In this document: positions 33,575-45,626 of the stretch, piece after piece
How the letters are laid out: every line of letters starts with the position of its first letter
Position numbering within the stretch: position 1 is the stretch's first letter
Assembly (NCBI GenBank): GCA_013339895.1
Contig: JABACO010000001.1
Span: 30,099,891 to 30,163,890 of the forward strand
Source of the DNA: Ephydatia muelleri
Taxonomy: Eukaryota > Porifera > Demospongiae > Spongillida > Spongillidae
Direction: 5' to 3'
Length of the DNA: 64,000 bases
Program-made: the position numbers and the translations under genes
Notes under the pieces: generated by a model
Database searches by the model: none
Seen by the model: the letters and a program-made list of their open reading frames with translations, nothing else
What the model was told of the DNA's origin: nothing

Positions 33575-36363
33575 CCCGACTACTGGATAACTCACGGATG
33601 TTTGCGCTTGTAGAAATGTTGGAAAGAAAGTTTTGCCGTGTCACACCTAACATCTGCAGGGTGCTGTCCAATTCTTTTACAAATGGACCTTCATGAGTTG
33701 CAAACCCTTTATTCAGTTCAACTGTAATGTGAGCAATTTCGTCCTCCTGCAATTGTCACCTTTATTAGTTTTTGCTGAATTGCTGTTATACTTACAAGTT
33801 TGTCTCCTTTGTTCTTCAGCTTGCTGCAGCAAGTTTTGTGTTACCACATTGGACTCCTCACCATATAGCAACACCATGTATGTTGCTAGTTGCTCTGTGG
33901 TTTCTTTCGAATGCTTGGCAACTTCAAGTTCTGATTTGGCAGCTTGGAGTCTCTGGAGCTGTGCACTATATGTTGTGAAAGTGGAGGAGCTCACTCTCTG
34001 GTAATGATACGCAAGTTTGAGGTCCCATTCATGGCATGAAGCTTCAAGCAGATCGAAAAGCTTAGTAAACATTCCCTGAGTAATGTGCAGACCTGGCAAG
34101 CATACCTAATGCAGATGATTGATGATATAAACTTGTATGTGAAGTAATTTGTTTTACTTACTTGATCAAGGGGGATATCCCATATAGGTTCAGATATGCA
34201 ATTTGAGTAAAACTGTGCATCCTTTCTAGGGAAACCAGCTGCACTGTATTCACTGTAGTTTTCATATATGGACTGTAACGATCGAGTGGGGGAATACCCT
34301 CGAACGGAGAGTGGTATCTTCATGTCTTCCTTGTGTATTGTACAAAACAAACAGGGATAACAACCTAAAATGTCAACAAATGAAATCGTGACCTTTTTCA
34401 TATACATTACTTGCCACTTGCTCCTGAGAGACCGTACATTTTGCCATAAAAGTCATAATCCCCACATAGGAAAACCTTCACTGTGAAGTCCCTACATAAT
34501 TGACACAAATGTGATCCATTGTGTAGTGAACATAAATACTATACCTCCATCTCATCCCTTGCAGCTTGTTAACCTGCAGTTTGTAGCGGTCTAGAGCAAC
34601 ATGGAGATTATATGTGCTATCCCCTGCCATGAAGCAGCAGAATACGCAGGTGTTTAGAACAGAGTTGGGGTTTGGAACATTTACAATCTGAAACGTTGCC
34701 TTAAAAATTCCACCACCACGATCTCCTCCAAGTTTCACCCAGATTTCATTCTCATGCAGGGATAAATCCACCATGCCATGTAAATCTGGCACTGCTGTAT
34801 TGCATTTTACCATTATTTGATAGATAGATAGATTAATTAATGAGATCATTACCTATTTTGTTCTTCCAGTGTTTGAATAATCTTTTGAATGAGATTCGGT
34901 ACATACACAAGAGGAGCTCCCCGGATTTCCTCTCCACCAGTAGGCATTTGGAATGAAAATGGTGCCACTTCACCTTCAAGGTTGTCGCCAATCATCTCAT
35001 CAGTGATCTTCCGCATCGATACTTCACTTGCTAATGAGACTCCAGATTCCTTCAACAATCTGATATCAATTTAATCAAAAATGCAGGTTAGCCTATATTG
35101 ATTATGTTATATATCATGTTCCTTCGAAGGACCCGCATTTTGCTCCATGTTATAGAAACAGCAGCTTTAATTTGCAGGCCTTCACCTGGCCCTATGTCCA
35201 CTATGCCAGCTTCCTTTATCAAAAGCCATTTTTATCCTCTCTACTAAGCATGGAGCTTGCCTCCTTATGTAAAAGTGCAGAAGGTTCTCCACCACTAACA
35301 ACATTCTTAATTTTGTGCATCTCTCGACAACGCCCATTGAGTGACTTTGCACATGCAGTTGTGGCTGGAGAATTGGCTTGCATGAATGTGATTGGCTATA
35401 AATAAATTCAGTGGCGGTAATGTAATAAATATGTGGCCAAAATGTAATAAAACACTTAACTCTTCCTCCTGTAGGGACCTTGACAACACACTCATCAGGG
35501 GACTGTTAGAGATCACATGCCTAAGAACATTGGCTGCCATATTTACTTCACTTCTTGTAGGTGACCTGGTGCACTGGTGACCAACATATGCACCAGCTCT
35601 CATATCCCTGCCACAGGAAGTGCAGTGAACCAAGATGTCATGTAGCAGTGATATTATTAAATCAGATGCTGGCCTCAAGGAAGCTGGAGCCATTGGAATG
35701 TCTGAGTAGCAGCATGGGCACAAAACAGTACCTGAGATCTTAAGCCATGCAATGATGCACTCAGCACAAGCTAGAACACTGCACGGCAACTCAATTGGCT
35801 GAGACAGGATCTCACAACACAAAGGGCATTCCAGCTTGCTTAGGCAAGACAAGTTGTCAGTTGCTAATGGTGGCTTGGGACAGCCTAGATCAGTTACAGT
35901 AGCTGGTGCAATGCCCTGAATATATTTAATAATTGCGTTTGGCCAGACTCCAGTTTGCCGAACTGACTTCAACATTCTCCCCCCTTTGCGTGTTTTTTGA
36001 AAATGCTCACAAATCTGATTATTGTGAATTTCAGCATGCATTAATAAATATGTGAAACTTATTGCTTACAATGCATCCTTCCGCTTTGTGAGCATACCAC
36101 TGAAAGGGAACGATTGGCTTCTTGGGGACACCTACACTGCGGGCATGGATGACCCTGTCAATAGTCACCTTGCAGGTTTTGCAAACGCTTTCAGGGTGGG
36201 TGGCAGGACTATCATCGTTTACTGCTATTGCAACTGCTTGCTGCAGACTTTCAGCAAGGTCCTTACACTTATAAACTGTGTATGTACTTTTGCCATGATG
36301 ATCGACAACCCGCCTTCCACAAATTCTACAGTGTATGGCAAGCTGCTGGATGTGGTAATCCAT
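33575..36363 (-). CDS. N-RAG-like gene copy A: RAG1 N-terminal zinc region + RING + transposon-type core
   Basis: Exon 1 (36070-36363) carries IHCRICGRR, THPESVCKTC and WYAHKAEGCI. It splices in phase (GTAAGC/CAG) to an exon from 36014 starting ICEHFQKTRKGGRM. The combined pattern mirrors the RAG1 N-terminal zinc-binding region, including the WHPHTPxCxIC-xxxRRGxKR element. A RING-like finger follows (CPLCCEIL, LPCSVLACAEC, CPCC), then a C2H2-like CTSCGRDMRAGAYVGHQC. Downstream exons encode EIWVKLGGDRGGGIFKATFQ, YPCLFCTIHKED, DIPLDQ, PGLHITQGMF and EGPFVKELDSTLQ. These are blocks of a large invertebrate family whose N-terminus was noted in the Aplysia N-RAG-TP transposon. The middle exon (35180-35300) has stops and the 3' end is truncated, so it may be a pseudogene. 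Confidence 0.65.
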
Positions 36364-38276
36364 TTAGCTGATAGTGTCGGGAAACGTAGCCAATTATTCA
36401 TAATGACTACACTGCGCGTCAAATTATTGTTCTCACCTTGCGAATAAGATACACTTGTGGACTTATCTCTCCTCTCTAACACCAAGTATGTCTCACCTGT
36501 TGGTTTTGCGCGTCTTGCCCGCTGTATGTCAAACTACAATAGTATAATTCTAAAAGGTGCGCACATAGCTATCAAAACAAGCTTGCGCATTATGACCTTG
36601 CGTTAGAAAAGTGATGCGCAAGTGTATCGTCTGTTAGGAAATTGATAGAATATTTTGGTGCTACATTTAGATATGAATAAATAGTTGTACTCAGCTAGAA
36701 ACTGTTCTCGAAACGTATGTCACATAACGGTAGCGATAATGAGTCATTAATCGTTGCTTTGAATGAGCGATACCGTATATTCTTTTTAAGACCCTTAGTT
36801 TCCAATCCGAAACATCCGTGAGAGTACTCTCTGGAAAAGAAAACATGGCCGGTGTAACTTGACGTTAATTCATGATTGCAGTCAGCATTGGTTTGCCTAA
36901 GGAAGCTGCCATCTACTATAAAGATATTCTCTACATATTAACTCGATCCTTTTCACATCCAGCTATACAAGCGCCCTCCACAGATGTCTGTTAGCTGCAA
37001 TTCAGCAAGATGTTTTGTCACATCGGAGCAAGCATGTTCTGCTCCATTCTACTCTACTGCACGCGTGAGTTGTTCCAACTACATGCAGTGAGGATTTTAA
37101 AATTTAGGCAGCTCTTTGCGTTGACCTGTCTGGCTCTTAACACACCGAGTATAACAATCCTCTACTCACGTGCCTCTACTTAACTTACTTGCCAGTAGCA
37201 CCATCACTGGTATAGGCGGAGCATGCAGAGGTCTACTAGTGGATATACAAAACAGAAGGTGCTGCAAAAATTTTAAAACGAGGTATGGTATGGTGCGCAT
37301 CCATCAGTAGTGACACTTGGTGGTGTAAAAAAAAGTCCTCCAGATGATGCGATGACTTGTACAGTCCATTTAAAAACCCGTTTTCATATGGTAGCTTACC
37401 TTAGTCCTCTCGCGACAAATTTGCCTGATTATAATACAAGGCAACCTTATCTGTACATGTACTAAAGCATATTGGTGTGCTGTCTCCAGTACTTTAAGAT
37501 ACGCCCTGCATGGACATTTGTTGACGTCGTAATGCAATGAACACGCAGTGTCGGTATCTTCAACTGCACGGGCTTCTCGGTTCATGCCTCCACATCCGTA
37601 TATACGTTGGTTGTCCTTTAATTTAATCCTCCCCCCCCCCCCCCCCCCCCCCCCAAATTTAAAATTCAGCCTATTCAACTACACACTAACGCTTCATGTA
37701 ACCGTCTAGTGCTCTCTGTTATTACCACAAAACCGCCTTATCTGAACCTGCGGCAGCAGGTTCAATATAGGATTGATTGAGGATTGATGAATATCATTAA
37801 AAAAACTTCACTCGTGTCTGGAGGGACAACGGAGAAACGGATCGCATATCTCTTTGTCGCGATGGAACGAGAACTCAAAGATCTACAGTTCTACGTTTGT
37901 TCTGTGTCATAAAATGGTGTGGTTTTAGAGAAACAAACGAATTCCTTTTTCTCGTGCCCAGTCCCAAAATAATTCTTCTAATTCTTCTTCTTCTTCCTTA
38001 GGAAGGTATAACGCGAGCTACGAACGGTTTTGAATAACGGCAATAGCACCAATATCTTTGGAATTTACTTGCACGGTGCCCTTTAAGGTCATATAGACAT
38101 CTAGAAAGACTACAGCGAGAAGTACCTCATGCAGTAGCAAGTTCTGTATAGGATATGAAGTTATTGCAGAAGTTTATTTGGTTTATTGTTGAAGTTATTT
38201 TACAGCATGCAGTAGACCTGCACGAAATTTATTTGGTGTTCCTATCGCAGTTTAATACTTTGGCTAGTGAAGTTAA
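36364..38276. other. Spacer without a supported gene; poly-C at 37629-37654
   Basis: Only short open frames occur. A 26-base poly-C run lies at 37629-37654 and produces an artefactual Gly-rich frame. Confidence 0.5.
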
Positions 38277-41200
38277 ATGCCTTCGCGTAATCGAAAGAAG
38301 AGATCTAAGCAACGAGCGGAATACCTTCAAAAGCAAGACGATATTTTATCACAAGAAAACAAGGCTAAAGCCCGAGCGCGCTACAAGGCCGATCCCGAAA
38401 AGAAGAAGGCCTCTGTACGCGACAGCTACAAGGCCGATCCCGAAAAGAAGAAGGCCTCTGTACGCGACAGCTACAAGGCCGATCCCGAAAAGAAGAAGGC
38501 CTCTGCACGCGACAGCTACAAGGCCGATCCCGAAAAGAAGGCCTCTGTACGCGACAGCTACAACGCAGATATTGAATCTAAGCAATCTGCTAAAAGGCAG
38601 CGATATCAAGAGGACCTCGAGGAGAACCGTGCATGCTGCTAAAAGGCAGCGATATCATGAGGACGTCGAGGAGAACCGCGCTGCTAAAAGGCAGAAATAC
38701 GAGGACACTTCAGCTGCCATTAAGGCATCTGAAAGGAATCGGTATTGGAATGACCCCGCTGTCCGATTGGCTAAACGTGCTGCCGAGAGGGAGCGGTATC
38801 GCAGGGGTCACCGAACTACCACTACCACCCAAAGGTATGTGATGGCATGTTGTATTGCACTAGCATTAAAAAGCTATAGGAAGATGTGCATGCAACATGT
38901 GTACAGCACGCATGTAAGGGTCTGCCATTCACTTCACATGTAAAGCATGCATGGTGACCCAACTGAGTCCTTTGTGACCTGTCTATATATTGAATATTGG
39001 GGTGTCATCCTTAATCTGATGTACAAAAAGGCTTCCTTATCTGATGTACAAAAAGGCTACAATGGCAGCCCGCCTGCAACTGTGTATTAATTTAATTGCA
39101 TTTGCTAGGGTTGAGCACTGAAAATTACTGCATATCCTTCTCCCATATAGCTACTCCTTGTATGAACCCAAATCTCATGCACTAATGGAGTATAATGGTG
39201 GTCTTGAAAAAGCTATTCTTAGGGATAGTGAGCTTCTAAGTGAAGTAAATGATGCCTTTTGTAAGTCTCATCCATTGCTAGCTCAAAAGGTTGTTACAAG
39301 ATCTGCCCGTGCAGCAGTAAGTAAGATTGGCACTGAGTGTACGAAGAGCAAAAGCAGGGTCATTGCTAAAAACTATCCGGGTAGTTAATGCATTGAAATT
39401 AGAAGAAAATGATATTTTAGTTGGGCATGGGTATCATACTGCTGGCTCTGAACCTTACTTTTTTATTAATTCGTACACTTACACAAAACGACTTGGGGCC
39501 ATTCCAGTAGACCTCAATGGTAGGTGTGTAATGGCAGAGGAGATAGGGGACAGAGATAAGGATACCATGCGCCCCTTGAAATGGAAATGTACAAAATTAA
39601 TGAGTGTCGCAAGCTCACTAGTGAAGAAGTAGAATTAGTGGTGAGGACAAAGTCACTGTTCCAAGTGTCCATTGAAGACCTTCGAGCTGGGCTTGATGGT
39701 CTTGATTCAGGGTGTAGTCATGTTCATACTTATATCACTTTGAAATTACATTCTGGGTTTATTGATCAGCTTGGGCATCCTATTTATTGTGAGCTTCCAG
39801 AATGCTCTAGTCCATTGCGAGTTATTAGGGCAGCTACACCTCACTTTCCTGTATTAAGGACTTTCACTAGGCTACTTTATAAAGCTTGCAAATGCCACAT
39901 GACCATTTTAGCTATTGATTCAGCACTTTCAAGATTGTGGAAATATAGATGAGCTTATACCTTTTCTGGGCTTGAAGGCGAAGTTTTCAGTTTTGTTTAG
40001 TGAGGATGGAGTTGAGCATGCCGTAGTTAGTGAAGACCACTCATCATCTGGTCTAGGCTGCATTGAGAGAGACTTGACAGTTACACATGCTGACCTTATT
40101 ATAGCTGAGCTACAATCCAAGTTCAATGACGATGCAGAGTTTGCATGCTGTAGCTGTGAACGATTATGCCAGCGCAAACAAGTGTCTTGTGTAAACTTCA
40201 GCCTTGACAAATATAAAACAGATGCCTGGCAAAGAACAAAAGCCCTTGTTTTGCAGAATGGTGTCACTGAACAACTCCTATACATTTGTCAGTACTGCCG
40301 ACCATTTCTAAACAAGAATACTATACCAGCTAGATGTGTTCTTAATGGGCTTGTCACTGAACCTACACCACCGGAACTGAAGTCGCTAAATGCTCTCTGT
40401 AAACAACTGATTCAGAGAGCAAAGGCTTTTCAGATCATTGTGCGGCTTGGAACATATTCAGGTAAAGTGCCAGCATATAACGCACTGCAAGCCTGCAGAG
40501 GTTGCATGTTCTTTCTGCCACTTCCACTAAATAAAACATGGGACACTTTATCTGAAGTTGAACTTGGTAGGTCTGACCTTCTTGTGGCTTTGCCAGACCC
40601 TCAGCTGTACATAATTGTAAACGGTGTTCCAACTAAGGATAAAATTGTATGGCAAACACTAGTGGATGTAAATGCAGTAAAGTTAGCCATTCAAAAACTC
40701 AAAGAAATAAATTGGCTTTATAAAAATGTAGATGATGCATCATTAGATGAGGCAGCTAAAAATATTGTTGAAGTAGTGGACAAAGCTTCTAGCATAATGT
40801 TAGAAAAAGCATCAACTGATGATGTGGCTGCTTTACAGGCATACACTATTCGATCCCTTGACCAACAAGGGTCAATAAAAACGGATGTTGAGCAGTACAA
40901 GATGCAAAATGTTAAAGACAGCCCTATTGAAAGCAGACAAAGACATCTAGACGTGATGTGCTTTCCAACACTCTTTCCCTCTGGGCAGTTTGGTGAATTC
41001 CACCCTCGAGAAATACACTTATCAGCATCGGAGTATGCTAAATCTTGGCTGCTCAACAAACATTCCAGGTTTAGAAAAGATCCACAATATGTTTTCTTTC
41101 TACTGTGGCAGCAAGAGATGTTCTTAAAACTACATCTAAGGGTAAAGTGCCTGTGCATGAATTCCTTTCCAGAGTTTCAAATTCTGATGAAGGTGCATGT

Positions 41201-41390
41201 AGAAGCAAATCTTTCCACCATATTTCAATCTGTGCGTGGGACTAAGCAGTACTGGTTTCATAAAAGTAGTGAATTGAAATGCATGCTGAGAGAGTATGGA
41301 TCGCCCAGATATAGTGCACTTTGCTTGCTGAGAAAGAAAAAGGTTAAAACTAAATCCTGCACTTCGTTTCTATACTCTCTGTCATGTTGA
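38277..41390 (+). pseudogene. Helitron protein, N-terminal half, degraded
   Basis: The product opens with a Lys/Arg-rich region containing four 45-bp repeats (38391-38560) coding DSYKADPEKKKASVR. RNRYWNDPAVRLAKRAAERE and a donor-like GTATGT follow. Further frames carry a zinc-like CCSCERLCQRK and YICQYCRPF. The Helitron-type blocks are PAYNALQACRGCMFFLPLP and LDVMCFPTLFPSGQFGEFHP then SKHSRFRKDPQYVFFLLW-type sequence (Helitron_like_N), then GTKQYWFHKSSELKCMLREYG. That last block precedes the Rep domain in Helitrons. Rep HUH and helicase motifs are not found, so the element is truncated at about 41390. Frame breaks lie near 38640, 39385, 39600 and 39950. Confidence 0.65.
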
Positions 41391-41825
41391 TTCAGATGGA
41401 ATATGCAAGATTTTTTGAAGAGGACTCGGAGGACGAAGTACATCCTCCGACTCCTCTTCCATTCACACAGCCACCGCCACCGCTGCTAGAAGCGGTGCTG
41501 CCCCCCTACCATCCGCCGCCAGCATGTAGTTCGTGGTTTGTTTTATACCCACGAAAATTAAAAGACAACGGAAAATTGCTGTTTTACGGTATACTGTCCC
41601 ACAATGGATGATTGCAATGCAAGTCCTTTCCAGCTCATCTTGCAGTGCCATTTTGCATTTGCACTCTTCCTCATCTTCGTTAGAGCAGCTCTTAGAATTG
41701 TAGAGCACCAGATGTATGATTAAATCATGTAGTGTACCATTAAACATTATAACATTTGAGATGCAAAGATATATGTACATTCAGTTTCTCTTCATATAGC
41801 AACTAAACAAGGAATGCGAAACATT

Positions 41826-41907
41826 GCATACCTTTTACACAACAGATAATAGCGAGGATGACGATGACGATGACGAGGACGGCGCTGAAGCTGGTGATGA
41901 AGGTCAC
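41826..41907 (-). CDS. Possible exon encoding a transmembrane helix
   Basis: Between an AATGCAACAG acceptor (41908-41909) and an AAG/GTATGC donor, one frame reads VTFITSFSAVLVIVIVILAI followed by ICCVKG, a strong single-pass helix with a Cys/Lys stop-transfer. The neighbouring exons could not be found, so gene identity is unknown. The GATGAC hexamer repetition on the plus strand could also create this by chance. Confidence 0.25.
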
Positions 41908-42439
41908 TGTTGCATTAAAATAAAAGTGTGGAGCATCAAAATGTATTGAAATTCAGCCGTTCCTATGAACGTCATTAAAAACAGACAACTCGATGTTGTT
42001 ATTTTTTACCCGGATTTGATGTCAAATATATACGCGTACTGTAGTAGCTTGTTATGTAGGAGTTCGCTGTCTCTAGCTTGTATTGTGGGACACATTAAAT
42101 TACCCATGTAGCAGGTTGCATTTTCTTTTGACTAGTAACAAACGAGCGCTATGACTATGTGACGCCGACATCCGGAGTACTAAATAATCAGATAATGAAG
42201 TTGTGTTAAGTCCTGCTTTGATGCGTGCAAATAATGAAACTCGTGTTCTCACAGCTATCGTAGTCATAAGCATAACATAGAGGTATGCTGCACACAGTGC
42301 ATATAATCGTTTGTTAGATTAGCATTAGCATACCATGTTGCTTATCACGGCTCAACTATGATATCACAACTGGCTTCAACCATGCATCTGATACAGTAAA
42401 GATACAAATCTTGCCCAGAATTTATTGCATTATTTGTTG

Positions 42440-42521
42440 TGTGCGTGTGTGTACGTGCGTGCGTGCATGTGTGTGTGTGTGTGTGTGTGGGGGGGGGGGG
42501 CACGTGTGTGTGTGTGTGTGG

Positions 42522-42557
<36 letters not shown>

Positions 42558-42560
42558 ACG
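42440..42560. repeat. TG/CG-rich microsatellite
   Basis: Mixed GTGTGTGT, GTGCGTGC and a 12-base G run. Confidence 0.9.
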
Positions 42561-42574
42561 CGTGAGTCTATTTT

Positions 42575-44059
42575 AACACGCGGTCCATGAAAGAATGATA
42601 CAACAAAGTGTGTGAACTGCACTATACAAAAAGTTGTCGCTGGTGTTTTTTAAACCCAATTATCGATTTCTTGTCGTACCTTAATCACAGGTAGGGGCTT
42701 TGCAAGAACCATGAGTCAAGAATCGTGAGTCAAACGCTCTACAGATGCTAGAAGACCCAATCGACTCCTACGATTTTCGCGGTTTCGCGGTCAAATGTAC
42801 TCTTTTTTTTTTATGGCGAATCTTATAGCCTTGATAGTGTGTTTATAAGTTTTTCATCTCATCTATGTGCAATCGTGTATCAAGGAAATTGGTTTTCTAC
42901 ACTGTCCTTCGACCTAACAGCCCGAAAATACGATCGTTATGCGTGTAGGTACAGACATGTACATTGTATGATGACTGACCGAGTGATGACTGATTTGAAC
43001 ATGCCTCTAGCCTCTAGCTGTAAAGCTACATGCTTGCATTTTAGTATATGTTAGATAGCACTTAGAAGCCGTTCTTATTAGCACACATATTACATGTTTC
43101 CACATCTCTCCTCCCCCCCTCCCCCCCCCCCCCCCCCCCCCCCCCCGTATTGAGTGCATACATATGCATGCATCGATAATGGCCGACACTCAAGGTTTGC
43201 AACGCTGCAAACATAAGAAAGGAGCGTGTAAAAGGTGCAATTCCGGGATATGTAGTTCATGTTGCAAATGTGTGAAGCCTAAGGGTCGTCCCAGGAAGAT
43301 CCTGCTTGACATTGAACCAATCAGGTCAATGTGACTCGAAACGCCCGGCCTAGTTTAGAGTTCTTAAGCTTGGAAGACGAAATCCCGGATTATGAGCTTG
43401 TGGAGCCAGTTATTACTGAGGTCGAACAGTTCGTTGCTGTACCATCAGACGCTGGATCGATGTCACCAAGAGCGGGAACAGTAGGTAATACATTATCAGT
43501 AAGCACCGACGACATGGGCAATGAAATGTCATCGCAGGCAAATATTGTTCGTATGCTCAAGTTGCTGGGTATATCAGAAAAAAGTGTGTTTAGTGATGTG
43601 AAGCGATTTCCAGTGTAGACGACAGGAGAAAAGCTAAATTCAGGACTGACCTTAATGCAACTGCATTTCACTCGATCCAAAGAGTGTTCAGAGCAATGAC
43701 AGCAGGAATTCTGAAGATGCTACTTCCAGCTTGGCATGTGCCTGAACTGAAGAAATGGATTAAAATCCCAGATGGTGCTGACAGGGAGGATTCTGATGAC
43801 TCAGATGGAGATGGGGAAAATGCCTTACCTGCTTTGAATGCATCTGAACTGGCAGTGACAAGAAGCATTGCACTTTCCATTGCAAACAGCCGTGGTACCC
43901 CTACATCTGTCAAAGCTCGGATGTTGATGGCTCAGATGAATGACCTGACTTCTAATTATGTTAAAAAGATGTTGTCTGATTCTGGGAGAAAGCTAGCTTT
44001 CACAGGCAACACTTAGGCGTGCAATGTTTCAGGCAAAAGTGGATGCTGAATACCTTCAC
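42575..44059 (+). mobile_element. Unclassified repeat, copy 1 (encodes Cys-rich/GRPRK protein)
   Basis: Homologous over about 1.45 kb to 62160-63604. Both copies start TAACACGCGGTCCATGAAAG and stop after CTTCACTGAG.TCTTCAG. The coding part starts at ATG 43179 with a Cys cluster (RCKHKKGACKRCNSGICSSC, CKCVKPKGRPRK; zinc-knuckle-like plus AT-hook-like). After a one-base deletion at about 43331 it continues as NVTRNARPSLEFLSL. The rest includes ANIVRMLKLLGISEKSVFSD and a helical C-terminal region (IQRVFRAMTAGILKMLLPAW, DREDSDDSDGDGEN, SIANSRGTPTSVKARMLMAQM). Another break lies at 43616. A poly-C run occupies 43122-43146. I know no name for this family. Repetition with sharp ends argues for a mobile element. 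Confidence 0.65.
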
Positions 44060-44384
44060 TGAGGTCTTCAGTTTCAGCAAGGAGAACAAATTAAGTCGTC
44101 CGCGTCCGCTTTTATCGGTGTCATGATAGTGAATCCTGGTCCTGAATTTTCTGACCCAGTACGAGTTCGATCTAAAGGCGACATGCGTTATCGCATAAAC
44201 GCTAACTTTTGGGCTGTTGAAACATACCAGAAAGTGTTGATGAGTCCCAAGTAATATGAAACAAAGCCTTCGTGTTGTTCATTTATAAGCAGGTCCACGC
44301 TAGAAGTTAGCACCACATTCCAATCTAATTTCAATTACACCGCAAAGAAGAAGCGCACTTATTGACGCGCACTCTTATGCTAGC

Positions 44385-44745
44385 CTGACGCAAGGCGGTC
44401 TGCTCTCGCGTGGAAACTAGGCCCTACGCCCCTGAAGTGGTTGCGTCGCCCCATAGCAGCGAACCTAGCAACCGATGTCCTTTAGAAACAGCTGTGCACG
44501 AGGTACATGAAACGTAATCAACACCTAAAAGCCATACTAGCAGTGACAAACACCTCTGACCTTTATTGTAGGCATAAATCACGTGGCCTGGCATTGCGAA
44601 TTGTCGGCTCTGGCTCTTCGACACCTATTCACTTGCGCACGGTGAACACCGACCGCGTGTGTTCATAAAACGATAAAGACGCTCGGTGAGTGAGATGGAA
44701 CATGCCAAAATCACCACGGTAAAGTTAGTTGAATGTACTGTCGTT
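44385..44745. repeat. Outer left arm of large inverted repeat
   Basis: Reverse complement of about 56265-56640 with scattered substitutions. Shared blocks include AACCGATGTCCTTTAGAA, ACACCTAAAAGCCATACTAG, GTGACAAACACCTCTGACCT and ATAAATCACGTGGCCTG. Confidence 0.85.
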
Positions 44746-44755
44746 TTTTGGTGTA

Positions 44756-45626
44756 GTTTAACCATAGATTATTTAGACAGGGATTGGCCTGAGCCATACA
44801 TTTTACGGTAGAAGGCTATGCGCCGTCAATATTATAATGGATAGCACCTTTTGAGTTTGGCGGGAAAATGTCTTATAGCTGGTTTTGGTGAAATCCGTAT
44901 CATGTAGAGTCTCGAATGTATTCCACCCAATTCATGAAAGGTAAGGTTTGTCTAGAAACGTGTTTGAAGTTCTAGTGAACGAATCTTCGGGTTAAAAAAA
45001 AAAATAAAAACTGAGAAATGAACTATGTGAATCCTTTCTGGGCGTGCAAAAGCTGTTCTGTACGTGTTTTGACCTTGATTGTTTTGTAAATAAGCTCTTC
45101 GTAGCAATCTGAATAGAACTGGATAGGTTTTGCCCTTTTCCCTAGCTTTAAAAACATAAAGTGGTACGAAACAGCATTTTAGACATACAGTCAGTTCTGG
45201 GCGTATAACTACTTTTGTAAATAGGGTAAACGCGGTTTGAAGGTTTCATCCTCTAGTGCACTCATTTAGCGATAGAACTGGGCTATGGACTAAGCCAGGG
45301 AGTGTTGGTATGAGGTTATAAAAAGTTCGCTTTTCATCGACTATCGTGTCAATCATTAGGGACACGGCACGAATAGAATAAGACTGCTGTCATTTCTGGG
45401 CCTGTGGCTACTTTTGTAAATAGTATTAACGGGGTTTGAAGGTTTCATCCTTTACTGCTACTCATTTTGCAGATGAATAGCTACGGACACAGAAAACAAA
45501 ACTGCCATTCCAGACGTAATAACTACTACAATAACCTATCTTCCGCTATAACACAGATGGAGCTGTTAATTGGCGTGCACGTGATCCGTTTCCAATCCCT
45601 GTCTAAATAATTTATGGTTAAACGGT
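44756..45626. mobile_element. Non-coding TIR element, about 870 bp
   Basis: Ends are inverted repeats of 32 bp beginning GTTTAACCATA(G/A)ATTATT and continuing TAGACAGGGATTGG. There is no ORF. The same site in the right arm (around 56230-56280) lacks it, so it inserted after the arms formed. Confidence 0.75.

Noticed and set aside
41417-41460. Hairpin that could be a Helitron 3' end
   Set aside because: The 19-bp arms are real, but no CTRR terminus follows within the expected distance.
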